Below, piece by piece: positions 1 through 11,187 of a DNA stretch of 64,000 nucleotides; positions within the stretch are counted from its first letter, which is position 1, and every line of letters begins with the position of its first letter. This DNA is from Plasmopara viticola. Its lineage: Eukaryota; Oomycota; Peronosporomycetes; Peronosporales; Peronosporaceae. A program made the translations under genes and the position numbers. The notes under the pieces are model-generated. The model saw nothing but the letters and a program-made list of their open reading frames with translations, did not search any database and was not told the origin of the DNA. The stretch covers positions 121,327 to 185,326 of the forward strand of contig MBPM02000112.1 of the NCBI GenBank assembly GCA_001695595.3, given 5' to 3'.

Positions 1-3000
1 TTCTTAGTGCGACTATTAAATTGTTGGTTTGTTGGTAAAAACCGAAGTGGTTATATCTAGGTCCTTGGTTTGCTACCCTGTGCTACATCTAAGCCTATCC
101 GTCTAGATCATTCTAGAAAGCTTCTACAAGCAATCTTATCTATCTAGACCAATAAACGACTACCACTATGTCCGTAATTAATATCCGTAACCATGATAGT
201 AATTGTAAACATTACTGTAATAGTTGTGACGTCATCCACGCATATCCAGCGATGTATCCCCACACACGGGCAGTACGAACGTATCAGACCAATCAGTCAA
301 TTTGCTAATTAATCAAAAGCTGTATGTATTGGCATTACAGGCTTAAGATCTTAGCCAGTATCAAGAAACGATGATTAAGCTCAACCTGATCTTCAATGTG
401 CTTTAGCCCTAGATGGTGAAATCCTATCCGGATCACCCATTTTTTTAAAGCATAAATTATAGAAATAGATTTCGATATAGCACTGTTACCAAAGCACAGA
501 TAAAAATAGAAGGCAAATGGAGATTAGTGTGAAGTAGATTGGAAAGCTAGTGTGCAATCTTGTTGCCCTACAAAATACGACCACGCTCAATGCGAGCAGT
601 TAAAAAAATTATATTGCGAGCTGTTGAGGCTCGAAGGCGTGCGTTTAGTCTGGTTTGGTGATAGAACTGTCACTTTAACGACTTGACAATGAAAACCATT
701 AGGGAATCTTGCACCTATGTCGAGCCAACTCGCAAGATGTTCACTTGTGGTCAGGAAGCGAGAATAAGAAACGATCTGATTGAGCTGACCGGCATGGTCG
801 TCGGCAGTTTTTTCTTATTAAATCATGGCTTAGGATTTGATGGTTGCAGAACAAAGAAACAAGGTGTTCGTCGTGTCTGTGACGTACGGCATGAGTCGGT
901 AATGAAAGTTGATCAGATAATGAAGTTGCAGTGTCTGATATTCATATTATACGGGATGTGGCAATAGGTAAAAAGCACAGCCGGTGTTATTACTAGCTTC
1001 CTTTGAGCATATACTTTGATACGCTACTAAGAAAGTCTGATCTACCTACATAAAAATTAAAGATGTAAGGTATCATGTCTAGATCAACAATTCGGTCTTG
1101 TTTGATAATTTAGTCGACTTGATGGATCCCGGGTGTTACGGGAGCTTAATTGCTCGGCATCAATTCAATAAATACTTAGATCTAATCCACACTTCATGTC
1201 GAATGAATCGTTACGTGGAGCTGAGATTTCATTTTTAACATCTAGCTTCACATACGATTAAAATAGATTAAAATGGTGACTCTCGGTGGCCAACCATCAC
1301 GTGACTATGATGTTTGTTAAAGGACAAAAACCTTGCCATAATTCTAGTAACCCAATGAGTTGCTTAATATTATATGATAAAAGATAAGAAACAAAATCAA
1401 ACTTCATATGTATATCAAACTTCAAATCGCATTCTATTGCACACCTCGAATTAAATAAGAAGAAATACCTTGCTTTGTTAATTGAAAGATGCCGTCCATA
1501 TATTTCTGCTCGTACAAGCTCGAAAAGCTGAGCCTGTATTCGTATATGCTCTGCATCTGCCCAGCTATAGAGCTTTAATTAGACCGCAAAAATATTGTCT
1601 TTGGAAGTACTGTTGGCAGCGGTAATGCTGGGATAGCTTTGACGGCTATAATACCTACATACTCTCCGACATATTTGCTAGACATCGGAATATCATCGTA
1701 TTTTCTGCATTGTTAGTCTTTCGCCTCAGAGCGACCAATCATGTCACATTGGTGAAATGCAAGCAATCATACCAATTAGGACTCAAAAGCTGAGTAGCCA
1801 ATACTTTCGCTGCAGGTCGCTACTAAGAGCACCATTTCACACGGTGCTTCCAGCTTTTTGCTGTTTATAGCAACGACTCGGGCCAAATATGCCATTTCCA
1901 CTATATGTTGAGAAAAGCCATTGACTTATCATGGCATGTCGTTGTCTAGATGTTAACCACTTCACCTTGCACTTTCACCAAAGACGAAAATACGCATAAA
2001 GAGCTCTAGACTGACATTGTTATACATGCCTGACAAATCTTTTTGCCAAAGAGCTTTTGAGCCTGCTTACGTGGCTAGCCCTTCACTCAATAAGCACACT
2101 GAGTTTTTCAGGCTTGTATTCAAATGGCTTTAAATTTACTTTTCGCGAAGAAAAACACTATAGGGTAAAAAGGGGCGATCTCAGTGCCGTCTCTACGGAT
2201 GTATACCACAAATCAAAAAATACACAAAAGTATAAACTGGTATCTTCATTTGGCAGTACTCAGCTGCCTGGTCTGAAGCAAGACAACTCGCATACATTCA
2301 ACCTCTTTAAGTCGCGGTTACGCGCACCGGTGGCACGATCCGAGACGTTAATAATGACGCCAATTCGTTTGACAAAGCCAGAATAGGTGTTTACTGAAGA
2401 CTTTTTCTGATGCTTACGAAAGCATCGTGGAGCTAGCTTTTTCAACCACACTCGCTCTGTCGCTAGCACACTGTCAACCCATTCAGTCCATAGTTAACAT
2501 CCACATGCAACTCACGGATCACTTCTTCGTGCGAGCGCGACGACGCTTGGCTCAGCACACCACCCTCCATACTGACAAGTGAGTGCGAAAGGCTTTGACC
2601 GGTATTTAGCGACAGCGACGACGTAGCTGTAATGTTATGTCGCTAGAACACATTACGAATCTTGAGTTTGAAGACGACGCTCGTAAGAGAGGCAGAGCAA
2701 GTGGGGCTTGGATTCAATATCATATTGATATAAGAGTGGGGCACGAGGTGTTGTGTCACCACTAGTGTAAGCTTATTTATGCTTTATTTGCAAAAAAGAG
2801 CGAAATGGTATGGTGCGGGGGTCAAAATATCCGCACTTGTCGTTGCCTGTACTAAAAAGGCAATCTAAAATAGGAAGTAATTCGCGATTAAAACAAGCTG
2901 AGCTGTCAAATATCTGCGTGTACACCTATTTTCAAAACGATGTACAACATGACGGGTGTAAACTGTACAGTTTACTGGATTGACAATTTTAGCGGTCAGT

Positions 3001-3177
3001 ACGCCTGTAGGAGTGGTTCATGATGCCACCAGGACTATCATATGTCCCAACAACGCTTAACCATTTGGTCTTGCAATTTTTTTCTAACATTAACCAAACA
3101 TATTATGACAAGATCCGTCGAAGTCGCCATGAAGAGGTTCATATAGATCATCTGTAACATGCCGCTGGGAAAATAAT
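1..3177. other. Gene-poor stretch, nothing recognised
   Basis: I see no recognisable gene, RNA or transposon here. Short open frames exist, for example at 683-967 (+), 2057-2386 (+) and 2260-2469 (-). They overlap each other on opposite strands or lack any familiar domain, so I do not call them genes. The sequence is mostly AT-rich. Confidence 0.5.
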
Positions 3178-3300
3178 TAGGGAGCCGCTTACTCCCAAGA
3201 CTTTCCGTTAACCCCCCCCCCACACCCCGCTTTTTATAGTACCCCCCGATTTCCAAATTCAGGGCTAAAAACCCCTTTAATTAACGTTGATTGGCTGCAG
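3178..3300 (+). repeat. Possible relic of a MULE terminal region
   Basis: This GC-rich patch, with a long C run, can be aligned by eye with 33303-33390, the stretch just before the broken MULE transposase. Shared landmarks in the same order are a GCCGCT block, CGTTA, a run of C, AGTACCCC and TGATTGGCT. It may be a solo terminal repeat or a short non-autonomous relative. I cannot define both ends or a target-site duplication. The match is approximate and could be partly due to shared C-rich composition. Confidence 0.3.
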
Positions 3301-4189
3301 CAGCCAGAAATATTTGTAAGATTTTAAACATAAACCTTTCAATATTAATATACATTGCGGCTGATAAAGCTTTTAAAAATTTCATCGCCTCCAATGATAC
3401 AGCTCTGCGACGATGCAAATGCTCCGCGCCTCGATCGTGCTTGTGCGAATATGAGCACCGTTTGACCCATCCGCCGATTGTAATTGCTCGGTACTGGATA
3501 GCGAGCTAAGTAAGGCAGTAGAAGGCGAAATAGTACTGTTTTCACCGCCTAACAAACTCTGCAGGAAACAGATCCAGGCTCGTCGTTTCATCCAAGCAGA
3601 CAAAGGAAAAACCTTCACCAGTTGCCTCAACATAAAACAGTCCCTTGATTTCACCGGGCAATAAAAAGCGTACAGACGGCATGCCATCCAGCAAATGTAT
3701 TCTCCACGTAGCTTGCCAATGTTGCTGTCTTTATAGTACTGCAGCGATACAGAACTCTCCTGTAGTTACTTTCGTTCTCATAATCAGTACAAAATATTGC
3801 GGTTGTCTAAAAACTCTCTGGTTGATTCATATTTTCGCAAACTAGACTCTTATTCGTATACGTACATGACATTTGCCTGCTTGTAAAGCCAGCCACTGCG
3901 CACCAACTCTCGGTCAATACGTACAGACGACGAGCTTCCTATCGATCTTTGCGAGTCGTTGTTCGAACATCGACATTGATTAGGCCCGCACCAGGCGCTC
4001 AGTCAAGTGTTGAGTATTCTTTAAACCCTATCGTCTTTCATGTATATCGTACTATATACGCCACTTAATTGTATACCGGTAGATACCGAAAGCTCGCTAT
4101 TTGGATAACTCACGACTTGCCCGCAAACTTCGCAATTTAAAACGAGACATAAGACCAAAGGTTCTTTCGTGTTCCGACAATCTTTACGG
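3301..4189. other. Gene-poor stretch before the PX-like cluster
   Basis: Two overlapping minus-strand open frames (3345-3545 and 3382-3687) and small plus-strand frames occur here. None shows a recognisable domain, and they disagree in frame. I see no supported gene. Confidence 0.4.
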
Positions 4190-4210
4190 TCACTTTCACC
4201 ACATTTCTCA
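4190..4210 (+). promoter_or_regulatory. Initiator-like element before the first PX-like gene
   Basis: About 15 bp before the ATG at 4225 lies a pyrimidine-rich stretch reading TCACTTTCACCACATTTC. It resembles the known oomycete core promoter element (GCTCATTYYNCAWTTT type), which marks the transcription start close to the start codon. The match is imperfect and was judged by eye. Confidence 0.3.
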
Positions 4211-4224
4211 TTTTTTTGTCAGCC

Positions 4225-4869
4225 ATGACATCTGTCAACAGGAAGCTAGCGAAGCGTCTGGTACTACCTGCTAGTGCTGTGTGGATGGAGCACCTTGCAC
4301 TGGAAATGACCGTATGCGCGAGCAAGAAGATAAAGCTTTTCAAGCGCCGAAGTACAATATACGAATTACAGATGACAAAGGTGCGCACTAAAAACCGGCA
4401 GCCTGAGTCCTGGACAATATCACACACATTCGATGAGTACCGTGCGCTGCAGCAGCGGCTAATTAAAGTACTTCAACGCGGCCACAAGTGCAACGCTGAG
4501 TGCAAATGGCTTATCAATGTTGTCAAGAATTATTTTCCCAAGGCTTCGATTTTTGGCAACAATTACTCTGGTACGGTCGAGAGCCGGCGGCTGTCTCTGT
4601 TGCGTCTCATGGTGACTGTAAAGTCATCGCTTATTAATCACGGCAATACCGGCTGCTTCATCCTCCGCGAACATGTCAGCAAAGAATTTGCTTCTTTTTT
4701 GCTTGATGATTGCCAGGAGACAGCTGCGCAGCAGCATAAGCGCTCAGTAATTACTGACTCCATTGCCACGCCCGGCGATGCTACTGGGGACGAATATATG
4801 TCGACTGTCGTACCAATCACCTCTAATGAAGACAGTCTAGCCATGGATACAAGGTTGACGACGTCATAG
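4225..4869 (+). CDS. PX-like domain protein, paralogue 1
   Basis: A 214-residue protein with a PX (phox-homology)-like fold signature. An aromatic start W20-M-E-H-L leads to FDEYR at 69-73, which corresponds to the phosphoinositide-binding R-Y-x-x-F region of PX domains. This is followed by H87-x-C89-x-A-E-C93-x-W95-L, then FPK at 104-106, an RR pair at 121-122 and a hydrophobic helix ending FASFLL near 160. The serine/threonine-rich tail has no recognisable domain. The frame opens slightly upstream on a TTG, but the ATG at 4225 is the first standard start. It is the only family member in the cluster on the plus strand. By family analogy it may bind membrane phosphoinositides, which is inferred and not shown. 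The Cys/His core differs from a standard PX loop. Confidence 0.75.
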   Translation: MTSVNRKLAKRLVLPASAVWMEHLALEMTVCASKKIKLFKRRSTIYELQMTKVRTKNRQPESWTISHTFDEYRALQQRLIKVLQRGHKCNAECKWLINVVKNYFPKASIFGNNYSGTVESRRLSLLRLMVTVKSSLINHGNTGCFILREHVSKEFASFLLDDCQETAAQQHKRSVITDSIATPGDATGDEYMSTVVPITSNEDSLAMDTRLTTS

Positions 4870-5500
4870 ATACAACAATCGCTTGAGCTAAGAGGCGTGA
4901 TGTGCCCGCATAGCAAGATCAAGCTATTATAATCAAGAAATAAAGGTAAATAGGTAAAGTTAACACATCATTCCTTGTATTAATCAGAAATGAAACGACT
5001 AGCACTGATTTTCTAAAGTGCGGTAGCAGCGATAATTATAAATGTCATGTGTAAATGTAGTATCGAATATATAAATATATTCCGGGAGAATAAATAAAAT
5101 ATACCTTATACTTCGAACCGACGCAAATACGATGTAGTTGAACTTCGATATACTTGATTCGTTTCCACATTTCAAACATTTAAGTGATGCAACTGGCAGC
5201 ATAAGACGTAACCACACCCTATTGCTTGGTCCGTCCAGCAAATTTGAGTCACTTTTTAACAAGTGGATGTGAATCAGCGCCATATTTTTGTTTGCATCGC
5301 ATCTTAACCATCTCTTCAACGATTGTATGCGGTAAAATTACTATTTATATAGTAATTTTACGTATAAATTCTCTTTTCTTTATTTTTTACATGTATATTA
5401 TTGCCATTGTTGCATTTTTATTGCTACGTATATATTTTTGTTTTATAAGATTTTTTTTTTCATTTAGTTTGAAAAAGGCATTTTTTTACTTTTGTCCCAT
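4870..5500. other. AT-rich intergenic stretch
   Basis: Long T and A/T runs, especially 5340-5500, follow the first PX-like gene. The open frames here (4999-5319 on -, 5226-5609 on +) are rich in F, I and Y from low-complexity T-rich DNA and are not credible genes. The only structure seen is the hairpin at 5332-5361. Confidence 0.5.
5332..5361. repeat. Short inverted repeat, 12-bp arms
   Basis: GTAAAATTACTA (5332-5343) and its exact reverse complement (5350-5361) flank a 6-base loop. The arms are AT-rich and sit about 460 bp after the stop codon of the first PX-like gene. In AT-rich DNA such a match may arise by chance. Confidence 0.6.
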
Positions 5501-5847
5501 ATATTCCACTAAGCTTGGAAAAGGTTGGGGTGACGCCCTCCTTCCGAGCGCGGGGGCTAAATGCTCGCGCGCTTCGGGCAGGTGCTCTCGGCCATCTGCA
5601 GGTCTCTAACGAGTGTCACCCTCGACGCGACGGTCTCCAGCACCGGGCGCCACCTGGGCTCTTACCAAGTCAGAGCTAAGCAAAATAATGGAAGACCCTC
5701 ACGACCTCGGTGCTGGCTGCACTGCCCGCCGAACGAGACCCGACGTATGCGGACACCACTCTATGCCGTGGACTAGCAAGACTGAGCCTAGCACGTGCAT
5801 AACTTGGCAACGCGATAACGTAATACATCACAGTACATATTCCACTA
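5501..5847 (+). mobile_element. Short LINE-derived non-autonomous element (copy A)
   Basis: The element body is 5512-5836. It is flanked by the 11-bp direct repeat ATATTCCACTA at 5501-5511 and 5837-5847, a clear target-site duplication. It starts with the GGAAAAGGTTGGGGTGACG end typical of the family and finishes at GATAACGTAATACATC, a degenerate form of the TAATACAATAC tail. It carries the same fused segments as copies at 16418, 22872, 37040 and 38379: the LINE 5' end, a small piece from the reverse-transcriptase C-terminal region, and the LINE 3' end. There is no reverse transcriptase, so it must have been mobilised in trans. Confidence 0.85.
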
Positions 5848-6329
5848 CAAATTAAAAAATTACGCACGTTAGCCACAATATAAGAGATCTGAATAACATA
5901 TACCTCGTCATGGCTTTTTCGCTCACAATTTACGTCGTGATCCGCAGCTCTGATTGTAACCACGACAGCATCCTGTTTGAGCTTATCGAAAAGGCCATAA
6001 TATTTGCATGAACGCTCCAGTTGAATAAATATGAAAGGGCTTTTTCAACTCGTGTCACGATTGCTCTCATTTTTCAAGCATTTAAAAACTGGCAATAGCA
6101 CTCGGCAACTGATACAGCAATGATGTCTGGAGCTCTCAAAGTTTCAACATGTTATATACACTTTGTGATAATTTGCGTATAGAATTGAATGCTGTTTTTT
6201 TAAAGAGCTTGTACACTTAAAACATTTAACGACGATCAAGTGTGATGTAGTCCGGGCACTAACGTATTCATATTATAGATTAATTTCTACCAGAAGATCG
6301 GGTACAGAAAGATAGGCACGACGGTCGAC
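5848..6329. other. Intergenic stretch, nothing recognised
   Basis: Plain AT-rich spacer between retroelement copy A and the 3' end of the PX-RING gene. I see no gene, RNA or repeat. It probably contains the 3' untranslated region of the minus-strand gene. Confidence 0.5.
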
Positions 6330-7169
6330 TTATAAAGCCTCTTCGCAACCGCACGTTGGGCACTGAAGAGTCTCATTTAGTTTGCTAATCAAGCATTTAT
6401 CATGAAAGTAGTGGCCACATGCTAACGCTGAGAACGATTCGGCAGCTGCAATCTGAAACCACCTATCGCCCTCAACCGCTGAGTCTCCCTTGTTCTGACA
6501 ATGACCTACCAACGGATGATCGCACAGCGCGCAGATGTCTCTCTCGTGGCCAAAATCGTCAGAAGCCGTTTCGTCAGAATTTGTGGCATCCTCTAGAAGA
6601 AGCTTTCCATCCTGCCATCTCTGTAAATGTTGTCGAAGCCACTCAGGAACGTCCCCATGCCTATCGTAATCCAGTTCTTGTTGACTTCCAACAATGAATT
6701 CGAGCAGCTCTAGAGCGATACCTTGCAGAACCAATGGACAGACGTGATTACTTCTATTCAATAAAAAGCTTCGAATTGTTGCCAAACTCCGTGTTAACGT
6801 CTTTCGTCGTCGATTTACCACTTTTGACATCGTGCCTCCAACCAACTGAGATTTTGGATAGTAGCTTTTCAAAAACGTGTACAGCCACGGGCACTCAGCG
6901 TGGCAAAAGTGACCCTGCCGCAAGGCGGCTGTCAACCGCTTGCGGAAGAAGCGAAACTCATCAAAGGTGCGCACCAAGTGCCAAATGGAGGGCTCTACAG
7001 CTTCACGGCTTTGGCACTTTACCGTAAGTAAATAGTCAACTTGATGGCATTTTCGTGGCCTGGAAATAATAGATGTCACAGTCATCGAAATTCCCTCAAG
7101 CCACGCCACCTGAGGTGGCAACGGCCCGGCGGGTAGCGATCTCCTCTTGCGAAGTCGTTTGGTGTTCAT
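6330..7169 (-). CDS. PX-like domain protein with C-terminal RING-H2 finger
   Basis: A 279-residue protein from the first in-frame ATG at 7169; the frame stays open about 80 bp upstream but only from a TTG. The N-terminal half is the same PX-like domain as its neighbours: W23, FDEF at 69-72, H87-x-C89-x-A-E-C93-x-W95. These landmarks fall at nearly the same residues as in the 4225 gene, which supports the start. The C-terminus is a RING-H2 finger: C213-x2-C216, C251-x-H253-x2-H256-x2-C259, C270-x2-C273, all eight ligands present. RING-H2 proteins are typically E3 ubiquitin ligases, so a membrane-recruited ligase is a reasonable inference. It is the only copy in the window with a complete RING. 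It reads opposite to the 4225 gene and with the four paralogues that follow. Confidence 0.8.
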   Translation of the reverse strand: MNTKRLRKRRSLPAGPLPPQVAWLEGISMTVTSIISRPRKCHQVDYLLTVKCQSREAVEPSIWHLVRTFDEFRFFRKRLTAALRQGHFCHAECPWLYTFLKSYYPKSQLVGGTMSKVVNRRRKTLTRSLATIRSFLLNRSNHVCPLVLQGIALELLEFIVGSQQELDYDRHGDVPEWLRQHLQRWQDGKLLLEDATNSDETASDDFGHERDICALCDHPLVGHCQNKGDSAVEGDRWFQIAAAESFSALACGHYFHDKCLISKLNETLQCPTCGCEEAL

Positions 7170-8877
7170 ATGGTTTACGATCTTGTCAGCAATAGTCAAA
7201 TGAGAAAGAATTGCAAGGGTTGACGAGTGGTCAGCGTCATCCCAAACGGTCAAATTGCATGGCAGTCTTATCCTTTATTTTCCAAACTTGCACGTCTACT
7301 CTAATTATAAGTGCTACCAAAAGTACAAAATATTGATTGTAGAAAGAATTGGACCAAGTATTTAAAATGGAACACTATAGATCACTCCTTGGTTCCGCCC
7401 AAGAGCACGACGAGGACGCCAGCATCTTTTTGTGTTTCAATCGACGTGAAACACGTGGCCACCGCCCAGCGTTATAGATATGAACACTGGTTGCGCCATT
7501 GTTAATGCACAATATGTGCATGTCGAGCTGATTTTAGTAGTGTAGACGGAGAACTATTTCAGTGCTGCTATCGCTGCTTGTCTGCCACCGACAAGTCGGG
7601 GCAATGTTGCGGCTGTCTGACATTGAGCTGCTACGAGGCCACGAAGTTATTGTAGCGAAATTTGTGGTTATTTTATTAAAAAACGTCTGTGCCTGCAATA
7701 TCGATCGTCAGTGAGACTACACGAACTGGAATGAGTGCTTGATGAACTTTCGAGAATGTAATGAGATGTTGTGCTTTTCCCAAGATTTACAAACCGGTCT
7801 GGTCTTTGATGGCCAAGAGCAAGCATTTTAAATTGTCAAACGCTGATTGAAGGCCCGTTGGTGATAATTGTCACTCGTAGGGGTCACGATTTAGTCGTAG
7901 CACGATTGGATCTACAACGTCCGCAATGGTCGGAGGTCGGAAGAATGTCGGAGGAGCGACGGAACTCTTGACGGATGTAGCTGTAGGACCGGAGAAGGTG
8001 ACATGTTGGTGACAGCGACGGCGGCGGCTTGAACTCGAAGACTGGTGATAACATACGCATGTGAGGGTAGCAGCATTAATACATTAGTGTGTAGCACCAA
8101 ATTTAAAGGCATCGGCACATTTCCTACCGTTCATTTGGTAAAAAAAATGAAGATTATGCTGGCATGGTGAGACAAAATGTCGACTCAAAATATGAAAGCA
8201 GGGGCCCCTGTAAAGCCGCGCAGCATTCAAAGAGACCCCTGCGCTGATCTTTACAGTGAGCCGCACATTCTATGCTCCAGACTGATGCGCGAGCACAGCG
8301 AACCGCGGGGGCGCCGGAGCCAGGCGCAGCTTGGTTGGTCACTGCACTGCTAATCGAGCGTTGTCACTATTCCTGGACGATTTGTTTAGGATTATCAATA
8401 AATCAGATTGAGTGATGGGTTTCTGCTCATCAAATTGCTCACTTTAAAGGCTTTGACAAAAGCGGTAAAGACAGTGATCCTGCTATAGACTTTATGGCGA
8501 ATAAAGTTTGTTCTTTAAAATCACCGTATCCAGCATACGACAGCTAGGTAATACCATACGCCTTCGGATGGCTTCTGCAGACCATCATCGGAGCTCACGT
8601 GAAAAAGCATTTGCTTTTACGGTCGCATCTTAGCGTCAGTGTAGCAGTGTTAAATATGACGACGGCTCAAACCTCTGTGCTTGTCAAATATGAAGACTAG
8701 AAGGCCTATAAAATCCACACTACGCCGGACCGCTTATATCAATGAACACGTGATTGAAAAAAATGCATTCATTCCCCCCCCCCGCATGTCCAAGTCTAGC
8801 CGACAAATTATTGTCCGTTTTATATTTTTAATAGCTACATTACAACTTGTGCCTCTTGTGCTGGCCCATCTATTTCT
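7170..8877. other. 1.7-kb intergenic stretch, nothing recognised
   Basis: Only short overlapping open frames on both strands (for example 7311-7505 on +, 8084-8342 on -), none with a familiar domain. A C run sits near 8776. No retroelement ends or RNA gene were found. It includes the promoter side of the PX-RING gene and the 3' side of the next paralogue. Confidence 0.45.
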
Positions 8878-9591
8878 TTAGCTTAGTATGAATGCAGCAC
8901 GACTGTGACACACGCCACAATCTTGTTCCTCCTCTTCTTTGTCCCCCAAGTCACTGTCATCACCACTGTCCAAGTCAAGCGAGTCAAGTGAGTCGCGTGT
9001 GACGGCGCTAAGCTCAGACGACGGAGAGTCGATGGCATCAGATCGGGTCTTTCCATGTTGCATACCTTTAACCACAAAGCGATTAAATTCGGCCGCTACA
9101 TCGCGTACAAGTACGCGGCACCCGTGATTGCCACGATTTACAAGTGACGCTTGTACTGTGGTCAGACAGCGAATTAGTGTCTGTTGCCGTGTTGCCACGA
9201 CTTTGGGGCAATTGTTGCCGAACAGCGATTTTTGTGGAAAATACTGCTTGATTACTTTAAAGAGCCATTTGCACTCGGCACCACACGAGTGGCCGTGCTG
9301 CATGCGCTTAAGCAAGCGCTTTCGAAAGTCACGGTACTCGTCGAAAGTATGGTCATTAGTCCACGTGGCACAAGACGCAAGCCTTGGTTTGCTGGGTGCG
9401 TATTTCATCGTCAAAAGATACTGTGTTTTGCTGCCTGCGGTTGCGGTACCGAGTTCCATTGTCAAGTCGTCTAGCCATGCAACAGCCTCGGGAACAGCCA
9501 CGGGTCCGACGCGCATGAGGCTAGCGGCCGTTCGAGGCGCCAAGCCACCACTGTTGCAGCTGCCAATGCTGCTACTCGTGGTGTCTACCAT
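8878..9591 (-). CDS. PX-like domain protein with vestigial RING end, paralogue 3
   Basis: A 237-residue protein from an ATG at 9591. The PX-like domain runs from W39 through FDEYR at 83-87, H101-x-C103-x-A-E-C107-x-W109 and a terminal helix near 160-175. A serine/aspartate-rich acidic linker follows, ending in a run of Glu. The last residues contain C225-G-V-C228-H and stop at residue 237. Position and spacing match the first C-x2-C of the RING-H2 finger in the 6330 gene. It therefore looks like a copy whose RING was cut off after its first zinc-ligand pair; this is an inference from comparing the two. With only two ligands it could not form a RING. An initiator-like motif lies just upstream at 9611-9625. 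Confidence 0.78.
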   Translation of the reverse strand: MVDTTSSSIGSCNSGGLAPRTAASLMRVGPVAVPEAVAWLDDLTMELGTATAGSKTQYLLTMKYAPSKPRLASCATWTNDHTFDEYRDFRKRLLKRMQHGHSCGAECKWLFKVIKQYFPQKSLFGNNCPKVVATRQQTLIRCLTTVQASLVNRGNHGCRVLVRDVAAEFNRFVVKGMQHGKTRSDAIDSPSSELSAVTRDSLDSLDLDSGDDSDLGDKEEEEQDCGVCHSRAAFILS

Positions 9592-9610
9592 TGGCTTGGA
9601 GTCTTTTGTG

Positions 9611-9625
9611 CCTTAAAATGAGCCC
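9611..9625 (-). promoter_or_regulatory. Initiator-like element (GGGCTCATTTTAAGG)
   Basis: On the minus strand GGGCTCATTTTAAGG lies 20 bp before the ATG at 9591. GCTCATT is the conserved start of the oomycete initiator element, which usually sits within about 100 bp of the start codon. Judged by eye only. Confidence 0.4.
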
Positions 9626-10405
9626 TTTTAAAGTTGCAAGATCGTTTCGTATTATCTTAAGCTTAATTTGAAGTGGTGCTGTTCTTGCAAGCAAACGTTC
9701 CGTCGTAGGTTGATGAAATTGTAGAATGATTTCAGCAAAGCCTGCCGATCGTTGACCGAGTGAAACGGTGGTACATATATATTGCGATTGGACAGTATAG
9801 CGTTGCGACCGAGTTGTACATGTTAAATTCTCCACTCATTGCAAAATACCTAGAAAAAAAGAATGATGGAAAGAGGCATCTAATCTTTAGAGCGATTCTA
9901 AGGCGTCAGTGGTTCTAATCGATATCAGAACTTATGGTACAAATAAATTGGTACACATGTTGCTTACAACGGCGGTAACCGTTTTCCTTTACACGATCGA
10001 ACGACGTCATCGACGTACAAGACCGGAGCCTGCGACTTGCACTTTAGTCAGACTAACGACGCCCTTTCTTGCTCCGCTGCTACTAACACTAGAGAGCTCC
10101 AAATCGTTGTTCCATCTTGTTTCCATGTCTGGACACGATGCGATGGTCGATTGCTCAAATAACACAAGAGGATGGTCGTATGAAAAATTAAGAATATCGT
10201 GTAATTGTTGGTCAATTGCCGTGAGACGATGTGGCATACTCACTCTCCATGCAACTTGAAAATCCAGAAGAACAAACCAGCCTTGCCCTGCATACACACA
10301 GCATAAATACTACGTTTTTGACTGAAATCAGCAAAAACTACATTAAATTACGCGATTAATACTTTTCAGAGTCTAGATAAATACGACATGTAAGAAACAT
10401 CGTTT
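9626..10405. other. Intergenic stretch between PX-like paralogues
   Basis: Short opposing open frames (9909-10259 on +, 10007-10297 on -) show no domain. I see no repeat or RNA. Confidence 0.45.
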
Positions 10406-11149
10406 TTACATCGGGGAACTAATGGTTCGGTCGAGACTAAGGTGCTCCATTGGCAAGCTCCAGCCTAAGAACATGTCATGATTGTTGACTGTATCGTTTT
10501 TCTCGCCCACACCTTCGTCTGATGAGACGGAGGATGTGCAAGACGGCAGTGAACCGGCAGGCGTTTCGAGTTCCGAAGCAGTTGTTGGTGTCACGGGAGG
10601 CGATACGCCTTCGTTGCTTATTTGGTCGTCGCCTACAAGAAAGTACGCGAGCTCCTGACCCACTGACTTCATCATGACCCTGCAATTACGGTTTCCATGG
10701 TTCACCACAGAAGCTTGCACGGTCGTCAATAGTTGTAGCAAAGCCTTACAGCGCTGGTCCACGATCGGTGGGAACCGCGAGCCCATTAACGTCGGTTTGG
10801 GAAAGTGTTTCTTAACTGTGCTGTAGAGCCAGCGGCATTCGGCTTTACAACTGTGTTTCGGTTGGAGCGCGCGCAGCAGACGCTTTTGAAACGCCTTGTA
10901 CTGATCAAACGTTTGTTTGACGTTCCAGTGCGTGGCCGTGAAGCCAGCCGGGTGGTACAGTACGCGTAAATTGTAGTGCACGGCAGCACGAATCGAGTTG
11001 GTCGTGGTCATTTCGAGCTTTATATCCTTGAGCCATGCCACATCTTCAGGCAGTGGCTTGACGGCCGGTGACGCCCGCTTGCGGGACGGAATCGAGTTGC
11101 ACGTTGGCAGTGGTGGTGTTGCGGCGAGTACAGTAGTTGGAGAGGTCAT
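10406..11149 (-). CDS. PX-like domain protein, paralogue 4
   Basis: A 247-residue protein from the ATG at 11149. A proline/serine-rich N-terminus leads into the PX-like domain: W39, FDQYK at 81-85 followed by a basic QKRLLR stretch, H99-x-C101-x-A-E-C105-x-W107, FPK, and a helix ending LAYFLVGDD. The C-terminal third is rich in S, T and P and has no RING or other recognisable domain. It belongs to the run of four close minus-strand paralogues (8.9-14.2 kb) with 0.6-1.1 kb spacers, the pattern expected of tandem duplication followed by divergence. Phosphoinositide binding is inferred from the PX-like fold only. Confidence 0.77.
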   Translation of the reverse strand: MTSPTTVLAATPPLPTCNSIPSRKRASPAVKPLPEDVAWLKDIKLEMTTTNSIRAAVHYNLRVLYHPAGFTATHWNVKQTFDQYKAFQKRLLRALQPKHSCKAECRWLYSTVKKHFPKPTLMGSRFPPIVDQRCKALLQLLTTVQASVVNHGNRNCRVMMKSVGQELAYFLVGDDQISNEGVSPPVTPTTASELETPAGSLPSCTSSVSSDEGVGEKNDTVNNHDMFLGWSLPMEHLSLDRTISSPM

Positions 11150-11170
11150 TTGCGCACGGACGCTAATTCT

Positions 11171-11187
11171 GAAATGGTGTGTGAGTT
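11171..11187 (-). promoter_or_regulatory. Initiator-like element before paralogue 4
   Basis: The minus strand reads AACTCACACACCATTTC about 20 bp before the ATG at 11149. It resembles the oomycete CTCAYTYYNCAWTTT initiator with one extra base. Judged by eye only. Confidence 0.3.

Noticed and set aside
683..967. 94-codon plus-strand open frame
   Set aside because: No recognisable domain, AT-rich surroundings, no neighbouring gene or promoter-like element.
5226..5609. 127-codon plus-strand frame rich in F, I and Y
   Set aside because: Low-complexity translation of T-rich DNA running into retroelement copy A.
9128..9616. 162-codon plus-strand open frame
   Set aside because: It lies antisense within the PX-like gene at 8878-9591, whose family motifs are clear.
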